A stretch of DNA of 64,000 nt from Chromatiales bacterium (GCA_014762505.1 JABURS010000032.1:147450-211449), one strand, 5' to 3'; positions 1 through 9,462 are shown, counted from the stretch's first letter. Program-made: numbers and translations. The notes: generated by a model from the sequence alone, not told the origin.

Positions 1-630
1 CAGGGCGTGGTGGGCCTCGGTGTGGGCGGTATTGAAGGCGGCCTCGCGCTGCAGGGTCTCCTCGCGGGCCAGCAGCAGGTCGGTGCGGGGCACGGCGCCG
101 CTCGCGAGCAGGGTCTGCACCTGGGCCTCGAGTTCGCGCGCGGTGACGGGCTCCTGTTCGGCCAGGCGCGCGCGGTTGCGGGTGATGGCCAGCGTCCAGG
201 CGGCCTCGCGCACCTCGCCGGCCACCTGCAGGGCCAGGGCGCGGTGACGCAGTGCGGCCTCGTCGCGGGCGCTGTCCCCGAGGTCGCGGGCGGCGCGCCG
301 CTGGCCGGGCCGCCACAGCGGCAGGTCGAGGCCCGCCTCCCATTCGCGAAGGCCGGTGTCACTGGCCAGGCGGTCATCCTGCAGGTGCAGGGACAGGCTG
401 GGCTGGTCGCTGACGAGGGTGCGGGCGCGGCGATCCAGCGCGCTGGCCTCGTAGTCGGCGGCGGCCAGGGTCTGGTACGCGGGGTGGCGCTGCAGCGCGG
501 CATCGACGGCCTGCGCGAGGTCGGCGGCCGGGCTGGCCGTCTCGTCGGGCAGGGGTGGCGCGGCCGAGGCCGACAGCGCGGCCGTCAGCAGCAGCGCCGG
601 GAGCAGTAGCGATCGGGTGAAACGGTGCAT
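1..630 (-). CDS. TolC/CusC-family outer membrane efflux protein (partial)
   Basis: The gene runs off the left edge, so only the first 210 codons are seen, reading leftward from an ATG at 630. The protein opens with MHRFTRSLLLPALLLTAALS, a Sec signal peptide ending near ASAAPP. It continues with Ala/Leu/Arg-rich helical heptads typical of the periplasmic coiled-coil barrel of TolC-like proteins, including a 'LSLHLQDDRLASDTGL..WEAGLDLPLWRPGQR' type strand-turn-strand. Members of this family form the outer-membrane channel of RND efflux systems. The RND and adaptor genes would lie beyond the edge. The CusC/CzcC-type assignment is inferred from overall character; the exact substrate is unknown. 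Confidence 0.7.
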   Translation of the reverse strand, partial: MHRFTRSLLLPALLLTAALSASAAPPLPDETASPAADLAQAVDAALQRHPAYQTLAAADYEASALDRRARTLVSDQPSLSLHLQDDRLASDTGLREWEAGLDLPLWRPGQRRAARDLGDSARDEAALRHRALALQVAGEVREAAWTLAITRNRARLAEQEPVTARELEAQVQTLLASGAVPRTDLLLAREETLQREAAFNTAHTEAHHAL

Positions 631-749
631 GGCACATCCTTGGGTCTGGGGAACCGGGTCCGGATGTGCCGTATTAGAGCGGGACAGGCTTAAACCAAAC
701 TGAAAGCCGGTTCAGTCGGTCGGCCAGGCAGGGGCGGGATCTGTTACGG

Positions 750-1847
750 CTAGCGCAGGAACAGCGTCAGGACGCCGGTGTAGCCATAGAGGCGGCTGTT
801 GAAGATCTCGCCGTTGGCGAAGAAGCCGACCAGCGGGAACTCGCCCAGCACGTCGCTGATCAGGCGCAGTTCCTCGGAGTCATCGCCGAACTGGTGGCGG
901 CCGCGGCCGAGGCAGGAGACATAGATGCCACCGGCGATCTCGCGGCCGGCGGCGCGGGTCTTGAGGTCCTCGAGCATGCGGCGCATGTCCGTGCGCGCGG
1001 TGTTGCCGTCGCGCCGGCAGAACATGATCTGCGCGTCTTCTTCCGGGTAGTCGCCGATGGCGATGAGCTTCTGGCCGGTGTCGATGCCGATGAGGTTGCG
1101 CACCAGGTAGTCGCCGGTGTCGGAGCCGGCGATGGGGAAGGCCGCGAAGATGTAGCCGCCCACCCGGTTGAGGTCCTTGGCCAGCACCTCGCCGATGTCG
1201 TCGACGAACACGTCGAGCGCGGGGCGCTGGTCCAGTCCGGCGAGGATGTTGCGCTGGCAGTCGGTGATGCGGTGCCGCGGGCCGATGGGCGTGCAGCCCT
1301 GGGTGTGACTGGTGATGACCGACACCGCCGGGGTAAGGGCGATGCCGGAGATGCCGCCCTGGCAGATCTCGCCGGCCACCTGCAGGTTGTCGCTCTGCGA
1401 GGAGGTGATGCCGCCGTTGACGAAGGCGCCGGGATGACGGCCCAGGCCCTCGACCAGGGCCGGGGTGGCGGGATTGGCCGGGTCGCCGTGGACCAGGGCG
1501 AAGGCGGTGTCGGCCGGCAGCTCCGGGGTGTGTTCGGTGGCCGGGCCGATCAGGTGGAAGCTGTCCGCCGGCAGCCGACCCGCCAGGACCGCCACGGCCG
1601 GCTGGTCGTAGTATTCATGCGCCGTCACGCTGATGGCGATGCCCACCGTGCCGACCCAGGTGTCGATGCCCGTGCCGTCCTTCAGCAGCCGCAGCAGGGC
1701 GGGCAGCTCGCGGGCCAGGGCATCGGTGGCATAGATGAAGCCGACATTGGCCTCCTCGGGCAGGTCGCCGAGCTGGTCCAGCAGCTGGCGGGCCAGCGGA
1801 CCGGCGTCGGTGCCGGTGGTATGGGCGAGCGTGAAGGTGGTGGTCAT
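750..1847 (-). CDS. FIST N/C domain protein
   Basis: 365 residues starting MTTTFTLAHTTGTDAGPLAR. The N-terminal half holds the FIST_N pattern (NVGFIYATDALARELPALLRLLKDGT, then WVGTVGIAIS) and the C-terminal half a FIST_C-like segment (GCTPIGPRHRITDCQRNIL, later GGIYVSCLGRGRHQFGDDSEELRLI). FIST domains are proposed to bind small ligands such as amino acids in signal transduction. No membrane segment or effector domain is visible, so it would be a stand-alone cytoplasmic sensor. Its start codon overlaps the stop of the upstream gene by four bases, indicating translational coupling. Family call is firm, physiological role unknown. Confidence 0.8.
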   Translation of the reverse strand: MTTTFTLAHTTGTDAGPLARQLLDQLGDLPEEANVGFIYATDALARELPALLRLLKDGTGIDTWVGTVGIAISVTAHEYYDQPAVAVLAGRLPADSFHLIGPATEHTPELPADTAFALVHGDPANPATPALVEGLGRHPGAFVNGGITSSQSDNLQVAGEICQGGISGIALTPAVSVITSHTQGCTPIGPRHRITDCQRNILAGLDQRPALDVFVDDIGEVLAKDLNRVGGYIFAAFPIAGSDTGDYLVRNLIGIDTGQKLIAIGDYPEEDAQIMFCRRDGNTARTDMRRMLEDLKTRAAGREIAGGIYVSCLGRGRHQFGDDSEELRLISDVLGEFPLVGFFANGEIFNSRLYGYTGVLTLFLR

Positions 1848-2296
1848 AGATTGAGCATGGCTTCGGGTTCGTTGTCCTCGACGGGGATGCCGCGCGTGGT
1901 CTCCAGCACCCCCGGTGCCCGGCGTGCCAGCCGCGCGTGGTGGCGTGTCCCGATCTCGTCCAGGAACCACAGGATCTCGCTGGGGTGCACGGCCTGGCCG
2001 CCGCGCGTGAGGTGACGTACCAGCAGCTCGTCCTCGCGTACGAGGACGAACAGCGGCAGGGGCAGCTCCAGCGGTTCCAGGAAGGTCTGCGCCACCCATT
2101 CGACGGGGGCGGGCCTGCGGCGATCCACCTGGCGCAGGTCGAGGCGGAAATAGCCGGCGCCGCCGGCCTGCTTCATGAGTTCTTCCAGCCAGCTGTCCGG
2201 AAAGCCACGGTGCACGACCAGGTGCCTGCCGGCGAAACGGGCAAAAAAGGCGTCGAGCTGGGTGGCGGGGTCCGGCTTGCGGCGAAACAGCGGCAT
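1844..2296 (-). CDS. Conserved hypothetical protein upstream of FIST gene
   Basis: I do not recognise a family. The likely start is the ATG at 2296 (MPLFRRKPDPATQLDAFFARF), giving 150 residues; in-frame starts at 2329 and 2350 would add 11 or 18 residues, and none has a strong Shine-Dalgarno sequence. The protein is soluble, with alternating hydrophobic strands (LPLPLFVLVREDELLVRHL) and a basic middle. It ends at MLNL with its stop overlapping the start of the FIST-domain gene, so the two are co-transcribed and probably work together. Confidence 0.6.
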   Translation of the reverse strand: MPLFRRKPDPATQLDAFFARFAGRHLVVHRGFPDSWLEELMKQAGGAGYFRLDLRQVDRRRPAPVEWVAQTFLEPLELPLPLFVLVREDELLVRHLTRGGQAVHPSEILWFLDEIGTRHHARLARRAPGVLETTRGIPVEDNEPEAMLNL

Positions 2297-2483
2297 GATC
2301 GAGACGTCGTGTGGAAATGTATCAAGCATAACATCTGCCGCGCGCGTCACTACCCGACGCCCCGCAGGGGGATGACGCGCCGCTCGTCGGGCGTGCTCGG
2401 CCGGTCAGGCCGAAGCCAGCTCGCCCGGGCAGGCGGATTCCGGTAGGCTGGCATCACGACACCATCGCCATCGGACGCCTGCC

Positions 2484-2786
2484 ATGAAACTGTTTCGCCT
2501 CGTCAGCCTGATCGAGGGCTGCTCACTGCTGGCCCTGCTGTTCGTCGCCATGCCGCTCAAGTACTACGCCGGCATGCCCGAGCCCGTGTTCTATGTCGGC
2601 ATGACCCACGGCATCCTGTTCCTGCTCTATGCCGGCATGGCGCTGGGCGTCAGCCACCTGCAGGGCTGGTCCATCGGCTACTGGCTGCTGATCTTCCTGC
2701 TCGGCGTGATTCCCTTCGGCTTCCTGGTGGTGGATTATCGCCTGCGGCGTGCCATGCGTTCGGAGCTTGCAGCCGAGGCGGCCTGA
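2484..2786 (+). CDS. DUF3817-family small membrane protein
   Basis: 100 residues with three predicted membrane helices: residues 4-24 (FRLVSLIEGCSLLALLFVAM), 35-55 (PVFYVGMTHGILFLLYAGMAL) and 64-84 (IGYWLLIFLLGVIPFGFLVV). It ends in a basic RLRRAMRSE tail. The early 'LVSLIEG.SLL' and the central 'GMTHGILFLLY' match the DUF3817 (YdzA-like) pattern of integral membrane proteins. The function of that family is not established. The gene stands alone between a leftward FIST operon and the downstream MBL-fold gene. Confidence 0.75.
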   Translation: MKLFRLVSLIEGCSLLALLFVAMPLKYYAGMPEPVFYVGMTHGILFLLYAGMALGVSHLQGWSIGYWLLIFLLGVIPFGFLVVDYRLRRAMRSELAAEAA

Positions 2787-2931
2787 ATCCCACACGCCGC
2801 CTGCAGTGCGCGGCACGTGAACTAGACTCTCCGGTTACCCGAATCCATCAGGCGTTCGTGCGCCAGCCGGCGCGCGGGCGACGGCCCAGGTCATGGGCGC
2901 TGCCATCGTGACCCGGGCCCGAGGAGGCACC

Positions 2932-4017
2932 ATGTTCACATCCACGGCAACCCGGCACGTTTTTCTCGCATGCCTTCTGCTGCTGGCGACAGCAGCCGGT
3001 GCGCAGCCCGGCGTGCTGCAGAATCCCGAATACGCCGGGCAACATCCGGACAACGTCCTTCCGCCCAGCGCGATCGACACGCAGACGCTGCCCAACATCG
3101 TGGTGGGCGCCGATGCCCCGGACGATGCGCCGCTGCCCTACTACCGGCTCGCCCCGGATACCTACTTCTTCTACGGCAACATCGCCCAGGTGGACGAACA
3201 CAACCGGGGTTTCAACGGCAACGCCGGTTTCGTGGTGACCCCCGGGGGCGTGTTGGTGATAGACAGCCTGGGCACGCCGCGGCTCGCGCGACGCATGATC
3301 GCCACCATCCGCCAGGTGACCGACCGGCCGGTGCGCTACCTGATCCTCACCCACAGCCATCCGGATCATGCCTATGGGGCGGTGGCGTTTCGCGAACTCG
3401 GTGGCGTCACCATCGTGGGGCATCCCGGTGTGCTCGATTATCTCGGCTCCGAGACCCTGGCCGAATCGGCCGATTACCGCCGCGACCTGATCGGCGAGGA
3501 CATGGCGGGCTTCGAGGCCGTGCGTCCCGACGTGCTGGTCGACCGGCCACGGCTGGGCGAGCCGCATCGCATCGAGCTGGGTGGCCGGCGCTTCGATCTC
3601 TACAATGCCGGCAAACACCATTCCCATGGTGACCTGGTCGTGCATCAGGTCGATGCGGACATCGTCTGGATCTCGGATCTCGCCTTCAACCAGCGCACCA
3701 CCTTCATGGGTGACGGCGACAGCCGGCAGATCATCGAGGGGCAGGACTGGCTGCTGGAGACCTTCGCGGATGCGCAGCTCATGGTCCCCGGCCACGGCAG
3801 TGCACAGACCGCGCCGTTCCCCATGGTCACCGACACCCGCGCCTACGTGCAGCGCCTGCGCGATGAGATGGCCGCGGCGATCGAGAACGGGCTGAGCCTG
3901 AGCGAGGCGGTGAACCGCTCGCACTTCCCGGAATGGGAAGGCAGCCGCCTGTACGAGGAAAACCACCGGCGCAACGCGAGCTTCGTCTATCTCGAGATGG
4001 AGATGGCGCTTTTTTGA
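2932..4017 (+). CDS. Exported MBL-fold metallo-hydrolase
   Basis: The ATG at 2932 sits 5 nt after a strong GAGGAGG, preferred over an upstream ATG at 2893. The 361-residue product has a signal peptide (FLACLLLLATAAGAQ) and then a metallo-beta-lactamase fold. The metal motif THSHPDHAYG (HxHxDH) lies near residue 138. A later His (MVPGHGSAQTAP) and an Asp in 'IVWISDLAF' supply further ligands. This resembles periplasmic MBL proteins of the SoxH or quinoprotein-relay type, but no such partner gene is adjacent. Substrate unknown. Confidence 0.8.
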   Translation: MFTSTATRHVFLACLLLLATAAGAQPGVLQNPEYAGQHPDNVLPPSAIDTQTLPNIVVGADAPDDAPLPYYRLAPDTYFFYGNIAQVDEHNRGFNGNAGFVVTPGGVLVIDSLGTPRLARRMIATIRQVTDRPVRYLILTHSHPDHAYGAVAFRELGGVTIVGHPGVLDYLGSETLAESADYRRDLIGEDMAGFEAVRPDVLVDRPRLGEPHRIELGGRRFDLYNAGKHHSHGDLVVHQVDADIVWISDLAFNQRTTFMGDGDSRQIIEGQDWLLETFADAQLMVPGHGSAQTAPFPMVTDTRAYVQRLRDEMAAAIENGLSLSEAVNRSHFPEWEGSRLYEENHRRNASFVYLEMEMALF

Positions 4018-4043
4018 GGGCCGGGAGGAGAGAGGAGAGAGGA

Positions 4044-4096
4044 GTGAGGCGTGAGGCGTGAGGCGGAAGGTTTTCACCTGTCGCTCCACGCCTCAC
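4044..4096. repeat. GTGAGGC heptamer repeat with inverted copy
   Basis: Three tandem GTGAGGC heptamers (4044-4064) are followed by an inverted GCCTCAC (4090-4096) in the gap between the convergent MBL and phosphoribulokinase genes. They can fold into a hairpin and may act as a two-way terminator. The same heptamer recurs at 32348-32377. Confidence 0.5.
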
Positions 4097-4106
4097 CCCT
4101 AACGGC

Positions 4107-4994
4107 TTACCGCTTGCTGATCATCTCGCCGATGATCGGTGCCAGCACCAGTTCCATGGTGTAGCCCATCTTGCTGCCCGGCACCACGATGGTGTTGCGG
4201 CGCGACATGAAGGAATTCGGGATCATGTTCAGCAGGTAGGGGAAGTCCACGCCGAACTTGGCCGGGTCCTGGAAGCGGACGATGACGAAGCTCTCGTCCG
4301 GGGTGGGGATGTCGCGGGCGATGAACGGGTTGGAGGTGTCCACCGTGGCCACGCGCTGGAAGTTGATGTCGGTGAGCCCGAACTGCGGGGTGATGCAGTT
4401 CACGTAGTCGGGCATGCGACGCAGGATGGTGTCGACGATGACCTCCGCGTCGTAGCCGCGCTCGGCGTTGTCGCGGAAGATCTTCTGGATCCACTCCAGG
4501 TTGACGATGGGCACCACGCCCACGCCCAGGTCGACGTGCTGCGCGACGTCGGTCTTGTCGGTCTTCACCAGGCCGTGCAGGCCTTCATAGAAGAGCAGGT
4601 CCGTCTTTTCGCTGATATCTTCCCAGGGGGTGAACTCGCCCGGGTTGAGGCTGGTGCCCAGGCGCGCGTTGTGCTCGGCGGCCTCTTCGTCGCTGTGCAG
4701 GTAGTAACGGCGCTGGCACTTGCCGGACTCGGCGTAGGTGCGGAAGGTCTCTTCCAGCTTGTCGAACAGGTTGGCGTTCTCGCCGAAGTGTGAGAAGTGA
4801 CGGTTGCCGGCCTCTTCTTCCTTCTTCATCTGCGCCTTCATCTCGACGCGGTTGTAGCGGTGATAGCTGTCGCCCTCGATGATCAGCGGCTTGATGCTCT
4901 CGCGTTCGAAGATGTGTTCGAAGGCGCGCTTGACGGTGGTGGTGCCGGCGCCGGAGGAACCGGTCACGGCAACAATCGGGTGCTTTTTCGACAT
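4107..4994 (-). CDS. prk: Phosphoribulokinase
   Basis: 295 residues, the usual length of proteobacterial class I phosphoribulokinase. It phosphorylates ribulose-5-phosphate with ATP to give the CO2 acceptor of the Calvin cycle. The P-loop GSSGAGTTTV lies at residues 13-22, followed by the sugar-phosphate region (IIEGDSYHRYNRVEMKAQ) and FSHFGENANLFDKLEE. The FYEGLHGLV Walker-B-like strand and the basic RRMPDYVNCITPQF segment are also present. It is monocistronic here, with no Rubisco genes nearby. Together with the broken cbbO-like gene at 42.5 kb it argues for autotrophy. Confidence 0.95.
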   Translation of the reverse strand: MSKKHPIVAVTGSSGAGTTTVKRAFEHIFERESIKPLIIEGDSYHRYNRVEMKAQMKKEEEAGNRHFSHFGENANLFDKLEETFRTYAESGKCQRRYYLHSDEEAAEHNARLGTSLNPGEFTPWEDISEKTDLLFYEGLHGLVKTDKTDVAQHVDLGVGVVPIVNLEWIQKIFRDNAERGYDAEVIVDTILRRMPDYVNCITPQFGLTDINFQRVATVDTSNPFIARDIPTPDESFVIVRFQDPAKFGVDFPYLLNMIPNSFMSRRNTIVVPGSKMGYTMELVLAPIIGEMISKR

Positions 4995-5098
4995 GGATGT
5001 CTACTCCCTTGAAGCTTGCATTGAGTCGTTGAATCCGGTGCGGACCGCCGTGGCGGCCGCCGGCCCGGCGGTTCGTGCCGGGCCCTGTTGTCTGTTTG

Positions 5099-6958
5099 CT
5101 AGAAGACCACGTTCAGCATGATGAGGCTGACCACGAGGAACAGCACGGTCATGATGCCGCCGGCCTTCATGTAGTCCTTCACGCGATAGCCACCCGGACC
5201 CATGATCAGGGCGTTCACCTGGTGGGTCGGGATGAGGAAGGAGTTGGAGGTGGCGATGGCCACGGTCAGCGCGAACACGCGCGGATCGGCGTCGATGCCG
5301 CTGGCCTGGGCCGCCATGGCGATGGACACCGCCAGCGGCACCAGCAGCACGGTGGCGCCCACGTTGGACATCACCAGCGTGAAGAAGGTGGCCAGGATGG
5401 CGATCGCGGCCTGCAGCACCCAGGGCGAGACGTCGCCGAGCAGCGCGAGCGTCTCCTGCGCGATCCAGGCGGCGGTGCCGGTGTCCTGCACGGCGGCGCC
5501 CAGCGGGATCAGCGAGGCGAGCAGGAACACGGTCTTCCAGGATACGGCCTTGTAGGCCTCCTCGATGCTGAGCACGCCGGTGATGATCATGCCCACGGCA
5601 CCGACCAGCAGCGACAGCGACAGGCGGATGTCGATCCCCGGCACGAACTGGTCGGCCAGGATCAGGGCGACGGCGATGGCGAAGAAGGCGGCGGCATAGC
5701 CCACCTTCTGCGGGCGCAGCTCCTCGTGCGGATAGTTCTGGGTGACGACCACGAAGTTGCGGTCCTTCTCCAGGCGCGCCAGGGCATTCCAGTAGGCGTG
5801 GCAGACCAGGGTGTCGCCGGCATGCAGGATCTCGTCACGCAGGTTCTGGGTGAGGGTCTTCTCGCCACGGTGGATGGCCAGCACCGACAGACCATAGGTC
5901 TTGCGCATCCAGACCTCGCTGAGGCTCTTGCCGACCAGGTCGGAGCGCGGCGGGATGACCACCTCGCAGATCCCTGCCTTGGTGGGGATGAGGGTCTCGG
6001 AGAAGGCCTCGAGCTCGCGGCGCGTCTGCAGGCCGTTGTTGGCGGCGAATTCCGAGCAGCCTTCCGCGCGGGCCAGGACGCCGAGCACTGAGCCGGGCTC
6101 GATGACGACCTCGCGGTGGGGTGCCACGCGCATGTCACTGCCGCGCAGCAGGCCGATCAGGCGCACACGGTGGGCGCGTTCGACTTCCTGCACCTGCTTG
6201 CCGACCAGGGGGCTGTCCTTGGGCACCACCATCTCGGTGAGGTTGTATTCGAGGCCATAGACGCGCTTGAGATAGTCCATGGTGTTCTCGCCCTGGACGC
6301 CCTCGGACTTGGTGGCCGGCAGCACGTAGCGCCCGGCCAGCACGAAGTAGAGGATGCCGGTGGCGACCAGGGCGAGGCCGATGGCCGACACGTCGAACAG
6401 GCCGAACTGTTCCATGCCCTCGGGCAGCAGGTCGTTGAGCAGGATCAGCGGGCTGGAACCGACCATGGTCATGGTGCCGCCGAGGATGGCGGTGAAGCCC
6501 ATGGGCATGAGCAGGCGGGACATGGGCAGGCCGGTGCGTGCCGAGATGCGCGAGACCACCGGCAGGAACAGGGCGGCCGCGCCCACGTTCTGCATGAAGC
6601 TGGAGATGATGCCCACGGTGCCCGAGATCATGGGGATGATGCGGGCCTCGGTGGTGCCGCCGCGGCGCAGGATGAAGCTCGCCACCTTGCTCATGATGCC
6701 GGTCTTGTCCAGGCCGGCGCCGATGATCATGACGGCGATGATCGAGATCACCGCGTTGGAGGCGAAGCCGTCGAAGAGGTGGGCGGTGTCGGCCACGTTC
6801 TCCATGCCGGGGATCAGGGTAACCAGCCCGAGCAGCACCATGACGATGATGGCGGCCACGTCCACCGGGACGATCTCCGAGACGAACAGGAAGATGGTGA
6901 AGCCCAAAAGCCCCAGGACCACCATCATCTGCGGCGTCAGCGTCAATGCTTCAGTCAT
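5099..6958 (-). CDS. SLC13-family permease with tandem TrkA-C (RCK_C) domains
   Basis: 619 residues. Hydrophobic helices at the N-terminus (MMVVLGLLGFTIFLFVSEIV, then VAAIIVMVLLGLV) and C-terminus enclose a soluble central part of roughly residues 210-380 with two RCK_C-like domains. The first contains 'VPKDSPLVGKQVQEVERAHRVRLIGLLRG', the second 'VVIPPRSDLVGKSLSEVWMRKTYGLSVLAIHRG'. This architecture belongs to sodium:dicarboxylate/sulfate symporters of the SAC1/SdcS type. In a lithoautotroph sulfate or another oxyanion is plausible, but the substrate is inference. It is divergent from nhaD. Confidence 0.85.
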   Translation of the reverse strand: MTEALTLTPQMMVVLGLLGFTIFLFVSEIVPVDVAAIIVMVLLGLVTLIPGMENVADTAHLFDGFASNAVISIIAVMIIGAGLDKTGIMSKVASFILRRGGTTEARIIPMISGTVGIISSFMQNVGAAALFLPVVSRISARTGLPMSRLLMPMGFTAILGGTMTMVGSSPLILLNDLLPEGMEQFGLFDVSAIGLALVATGILYFVLAGRYVLPATKSEGVQGENTMDYLKRVYGLEYNLTEMVVPKDSPLVGKQVQEVERAHRVRLIGLLRGSDMRVAPHREVVIEPGSVLGVLARAEGCSEFAANNGLQTRRELEAFSETLIPTKAGICEVVIPPRSDLVGKSLSEVWMRKTYGLSVLAIHRGEKTLTQNLRDEILHAGDTLVCHAYWNALARLEKDRNFVVVTQNYPHEELRPQKVGYAAAFFAIAVALILADQFVPGIDIRLSLSLLVGAVGMIITGVLSIEEAYKAVSWKTVFLLASLIPLGAAVQDTGTAAWIAQETLALLGDVSPWVLQAAIAILATFFTLVMSNVGATVLLVPLAVSIAMAAQASGIDADPRVFALTVAIATSNSFLIPTHQVNALIMGPGGYRVKDYMKAGGIMTVLFLVVSLIMLNVVF

Positions 6959-7188
6959 GCCGTGCTTCCCCGAGTCGTTATCTTATGTGCAGGCGAAAAA
7001 TGACGCGCATTATCCCACCGGGGCTGGGTTTTTCCAAGTTGGCCGCCGTTTGCCCCTTTGCGGGCGGGCAGTTGAGGCTGCCTGACGGCGAATCGCCGAC
7101 GGCGGTGTTTCGCCCCGGCTGTGGTAGCATGCGCCGCGCCGGGTGCCGCCCGGCCTGCCCCAGAATAAAAACGCCAAAGGATCGTCCC

Positions 7189-8646
7189 ATGTCACGTCTG
7201 TTGCGCTGCCTGCCGCTGCTGTTGCTGCTTGCCGCCCCCGCCGCGCTGGCCGCGGAGGGCGGTGGCGCCCTGCTCGACTTCACCGCCAGCACCTACGGGT
7301 ACCTGGCCGTCGGCATCTTCGTCATCGCCTACCTCCTGGTCATCGCCGAAGACCTCATCCACCTGCGCAAGTCCAAGCCCGTGCTGGTGGCCGCCGGTCT
7401 GATCTGGCTGCTGGTGGGGCTGGCCTACCAGGGCAGCGAGGCCCAGGCGGCCATGCAGGGCGCGCTGGAGCACAACCTGCTCGAGTACGTGGAGCTGCTG
7501 CTGTTCCTGCTGGCGGCGATGACCTTCATCAACACCCTGGAGGAGCGCGGCGTATTCGATGCCCTGCGCGCCTGGCTGGTGACGCGCGGCCTGTCCCTGC
7601 GCGCCCTGTTCTGGATCACGGGGCTGCTGGCCTTCTGTATCTCGCCGGTGGCCGACAACCTCACCACCGCGCTGGTGATGGGTGCGGTGGTCATGGCCGT
7701 GGGGGGCGATCGGCCGAAGTTCGTGGCGCTGGCCTGCATCAACATCGTGGTGGGCGCCAATGCCGGCGGCGCCTTCAGCCCCTTTGGCGACATCACCACC
7801 CTGATGGTCTGGCAGCGGGGCATCCTGCCCTTTGCCGATTTCTTCCACCTGTTCCTGCCGGCCCTGGTGAACTGGTTCGTGCCCGCGCTGTTCATGTCGC
7901 TGGCGGTGGAGAAGGGGCGGCCAGCGCCGCTGAAGGAGGCGGTACGGGTGAAGAAGGGCGGCTTCGTCACCATCTTCCTGTTCATCGCCACCATCGCCAC
8001 GGCGGTGAGCTTCCACAACCAGCTGCACCTGCCGCCGATGCTCGGCATGATGATGGGGCTGGGGGTGCTCAAGGTGTACGGCTACTTCCTGCGCCGCCAC
8101 GAGCTGCGGGCCGGCCGGGAGGCCGACACGCTGTCCGGGCCGGACGAGGTGGGCTTCGAGAGCAATGCATCCGAGCTGTCCCGCCACTACAAGCCGCGCC
8201 AGAAACCCTTCGACATCTTCATCTCCATGAAGCGCGCGGAGTGGGACACGCTGATGTTCTTCTACGGCGTGATCCTCTGCGTGGGCGGCCTGAGCACCCT
8301 GGGCTACCTCGCCCTGGTCTCGGAGTGGATGTATCACGGGCTGGGCGCGACCAACGCCAACGTGCTGGTCGGCCTGCTCTCGGCGGTGGTGGACAACATC
8401 CCGGTGATGTTCGCGGTGCTGAGCATGACGCCGGACATGAGCGACGGGCAGTGGCTGCTGGTGACGCTCACCGCCGGGGTCGGCGGCTCGCTGCTGTCGG
8501 TGGGCTCCGCCGCCGGGGTGGCTCTGATGGGTCAGGCGCGCGGCGTCTATACCTTCTTCTCTCATCTGAAGTGGACCTGGGCCATCGCCCTGGGCTACGC
8601 GGCCAGCATCTGGGTGCACTTCCTGGTGAATGCCGATTTGATGTAG
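7189..8646 (+). CDS. nhaD: Sodium:proton antiporter NhaD
   Basis: 485 residues from the ATG at 7189. The N-terminus is a hydrophobic signal-like helix (LLRCLPLLLLLAAPAALAAE), followed by about a dozen membrane segments. Conserved NhaD stretches include 'FCISPVADNLTTALVMGAVVMAVGG', 'INIVVGANAGGAFSPFGDITTLMVWQ' and the C-terminal 'SAVVDNIPVMFAVLSM', with intramembrane Asp residues in VADN and VVDN. It exchanges external H+ for internal Na+ across the inner membrane and is common in halophilic and alkaliphilic gammaproteobacteria. A perfect hairpin lies 55 bp after the stop. Confidence 0.9.
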   Translation: MSRLLRCLPLLLLLAAPAALAAEGGGALLDFTASTYGYLAVGIFVIAYLLVIAEDLIHLRKSKPVLVAAGLIWLLVGLAYQGSEAQAAMQGALEHNLLEYVELLLFLLAAMTFINTLEERGVFDALRAWLVTRGLSLRALFWITGLLAFCISPVADNLTTALVMGAVVMAVGGDRPKFVALACINIVVGANAGGAFSPFGDITTLMVWQRGILPFADFFHLFLPALVNWFVPALFMSLAVEKGRPAPLKEAVRVKKGGFVTIFLFIATIATAVSFHNQLHLPPMLGMMMGLGVLKVYGYFLRRHELRAGREADTLSGPDEVGFESNASELSRHYKPRQKPFDIFISMKRAEWDTLMFFYGVILCVGGLSTLGYLALVSEWMYHGLGATNANVLVGLLSAVVDNIPVMFAVLSMTPDMSDGQWLLVTLTAGVGGSLLSVGSAAGVALMGQARGVYTFFSHLKWTWAIALGYAASIWVHFLVNADLM

Positions 8647-8700
8647 GGTCGCCTGATGCAGCCGCCTGCCTGACCTGGCAAGGGGGCGGCCGCGCCCGAG

Positions 8701-8733
8701 ACGACGACGCCCGCTGCATGCGGGCGTCGTCGT
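8701..8733. terminator. Perfect 14-bp hairpin between nhaD and trmB
   Basis: Arms 8701-8714 and 8720-8733 are exact reverse complements (ACGACGACGCCCGC and its complement) around a TGCAT loop. The genes on both sides converge. There is no good T-tract, so it may be a two-way terminator or an mRNA 3' stabiliser. Confidence 0.6.
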
Positions 8734-8752
8734 GTCAGTCGTCCGGCAGGCG

Positions 8753-9442
8753 TCAGCGCCGCCGGTAGAGCAGGTCCCGGACGCCGTGGCCCAGGCGCTG
8801 GCCGCGTTGCTCGAACTTGGTGACCGGGCGGTAGTCCGGGCGCTCGCTGTACTGTCCGGGGCCCATCACGTTCTCGAAGTCCGGGGCGGCCTCCAGCACC
8901 TCGCGCATGTGCTCGGCGTAGTCCTCCCAGTCGGTGGCCGCGTGGAAGATGCCACCGGGTTTGAGCTTTTTCGCCACCAGTTCAACGAAGTTTGGCTGCA
9001 CGATACGACGCTTGTGGTGCCGCTTCTTCGGCCAGGGGTCGGCGAAGAACAGCAGCAGGCGGTCGAGGCTCCCGTCCGGGATGTGGGCCTTCAGTACCTC
9101 GACGGCGTCGTCGCAGATCACGCGGACGTTCTCGAGCCCGCCCTTTTCCACCAGCTGCAGCAGGTGGCCGACGCCCGGGCGGTGGACCTCGATGCCGATG
9201 AAGAGCTGCCCCGGGTCGGCCGCCGCCATCTGCGCCAGCGAGGCGCCGTTGCCGAAGCCGATCTCCAGCGTCACGGGGCGCTCGCCGGCCAGCAGGGCCT
9301 TCAGGTCAGCGGACTGCGCCGGCAGGTCCAGACCGAAGCGCGGCCACAGGGTGTCCAGCGCGCGCTGCTGTCCGGGCGTGAGCCGGCCCTCGCGGCGCAC
9401 GAAGCTGCGAATGAGGCGTCTTCTCGGGGTCTCGTCGGTCAC
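8753..9442 (-). CDS. trmB: tRNA (guanine-N7-)-methyltransferase
   Basis: 229 residues, typical TrmB length. It uses S-adenosylmethionine to make m7G46 in the variable loop of tRNAs. The SAM site TLEIGFGNGASLAQMAAADP lies near residue 75. The conserved signature 'FADPWPKKRHHKRRIVQP' near residue 145 is diagnostic of the family. Expression is leftward, 21 bp after the thiG stop, so it probably shares the thiS-thiG transcript. Confidence 0.95.
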   Translation of the reverse strand: MTDETPRRRLIRSFVRREGRLTPGQQRALDTLWPRFGLDLPAQSADLKALLAGERPVTLEIGFGNGASLAQMAAADPGQLFIGIEVHRPGVGHLLQLVEKGGLENVRVICDDAVEVLKAHIPDGSLDRLLLFFADPWPKKRHHKRRIVQPNFVELVAKKLKPGGIFHAATDWEDYAEHMREVLEAAPDFENVMGPGQYSERPDYRPVTKFEQRGQRLGHGVRDLLYRRR

Positions 9443-9462
9443 CGCGCGGCTCGGAGGGCGGC

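Noticed and set aside
894..2015. Long open frames opposite the FIST gene, and similar long frames opposite ileS, spoT, nhaD and the hydrogenase genes
   Set aside because: They are mirror frames caused by high GC; the opposite strand encodes recognisable conserved proteins.
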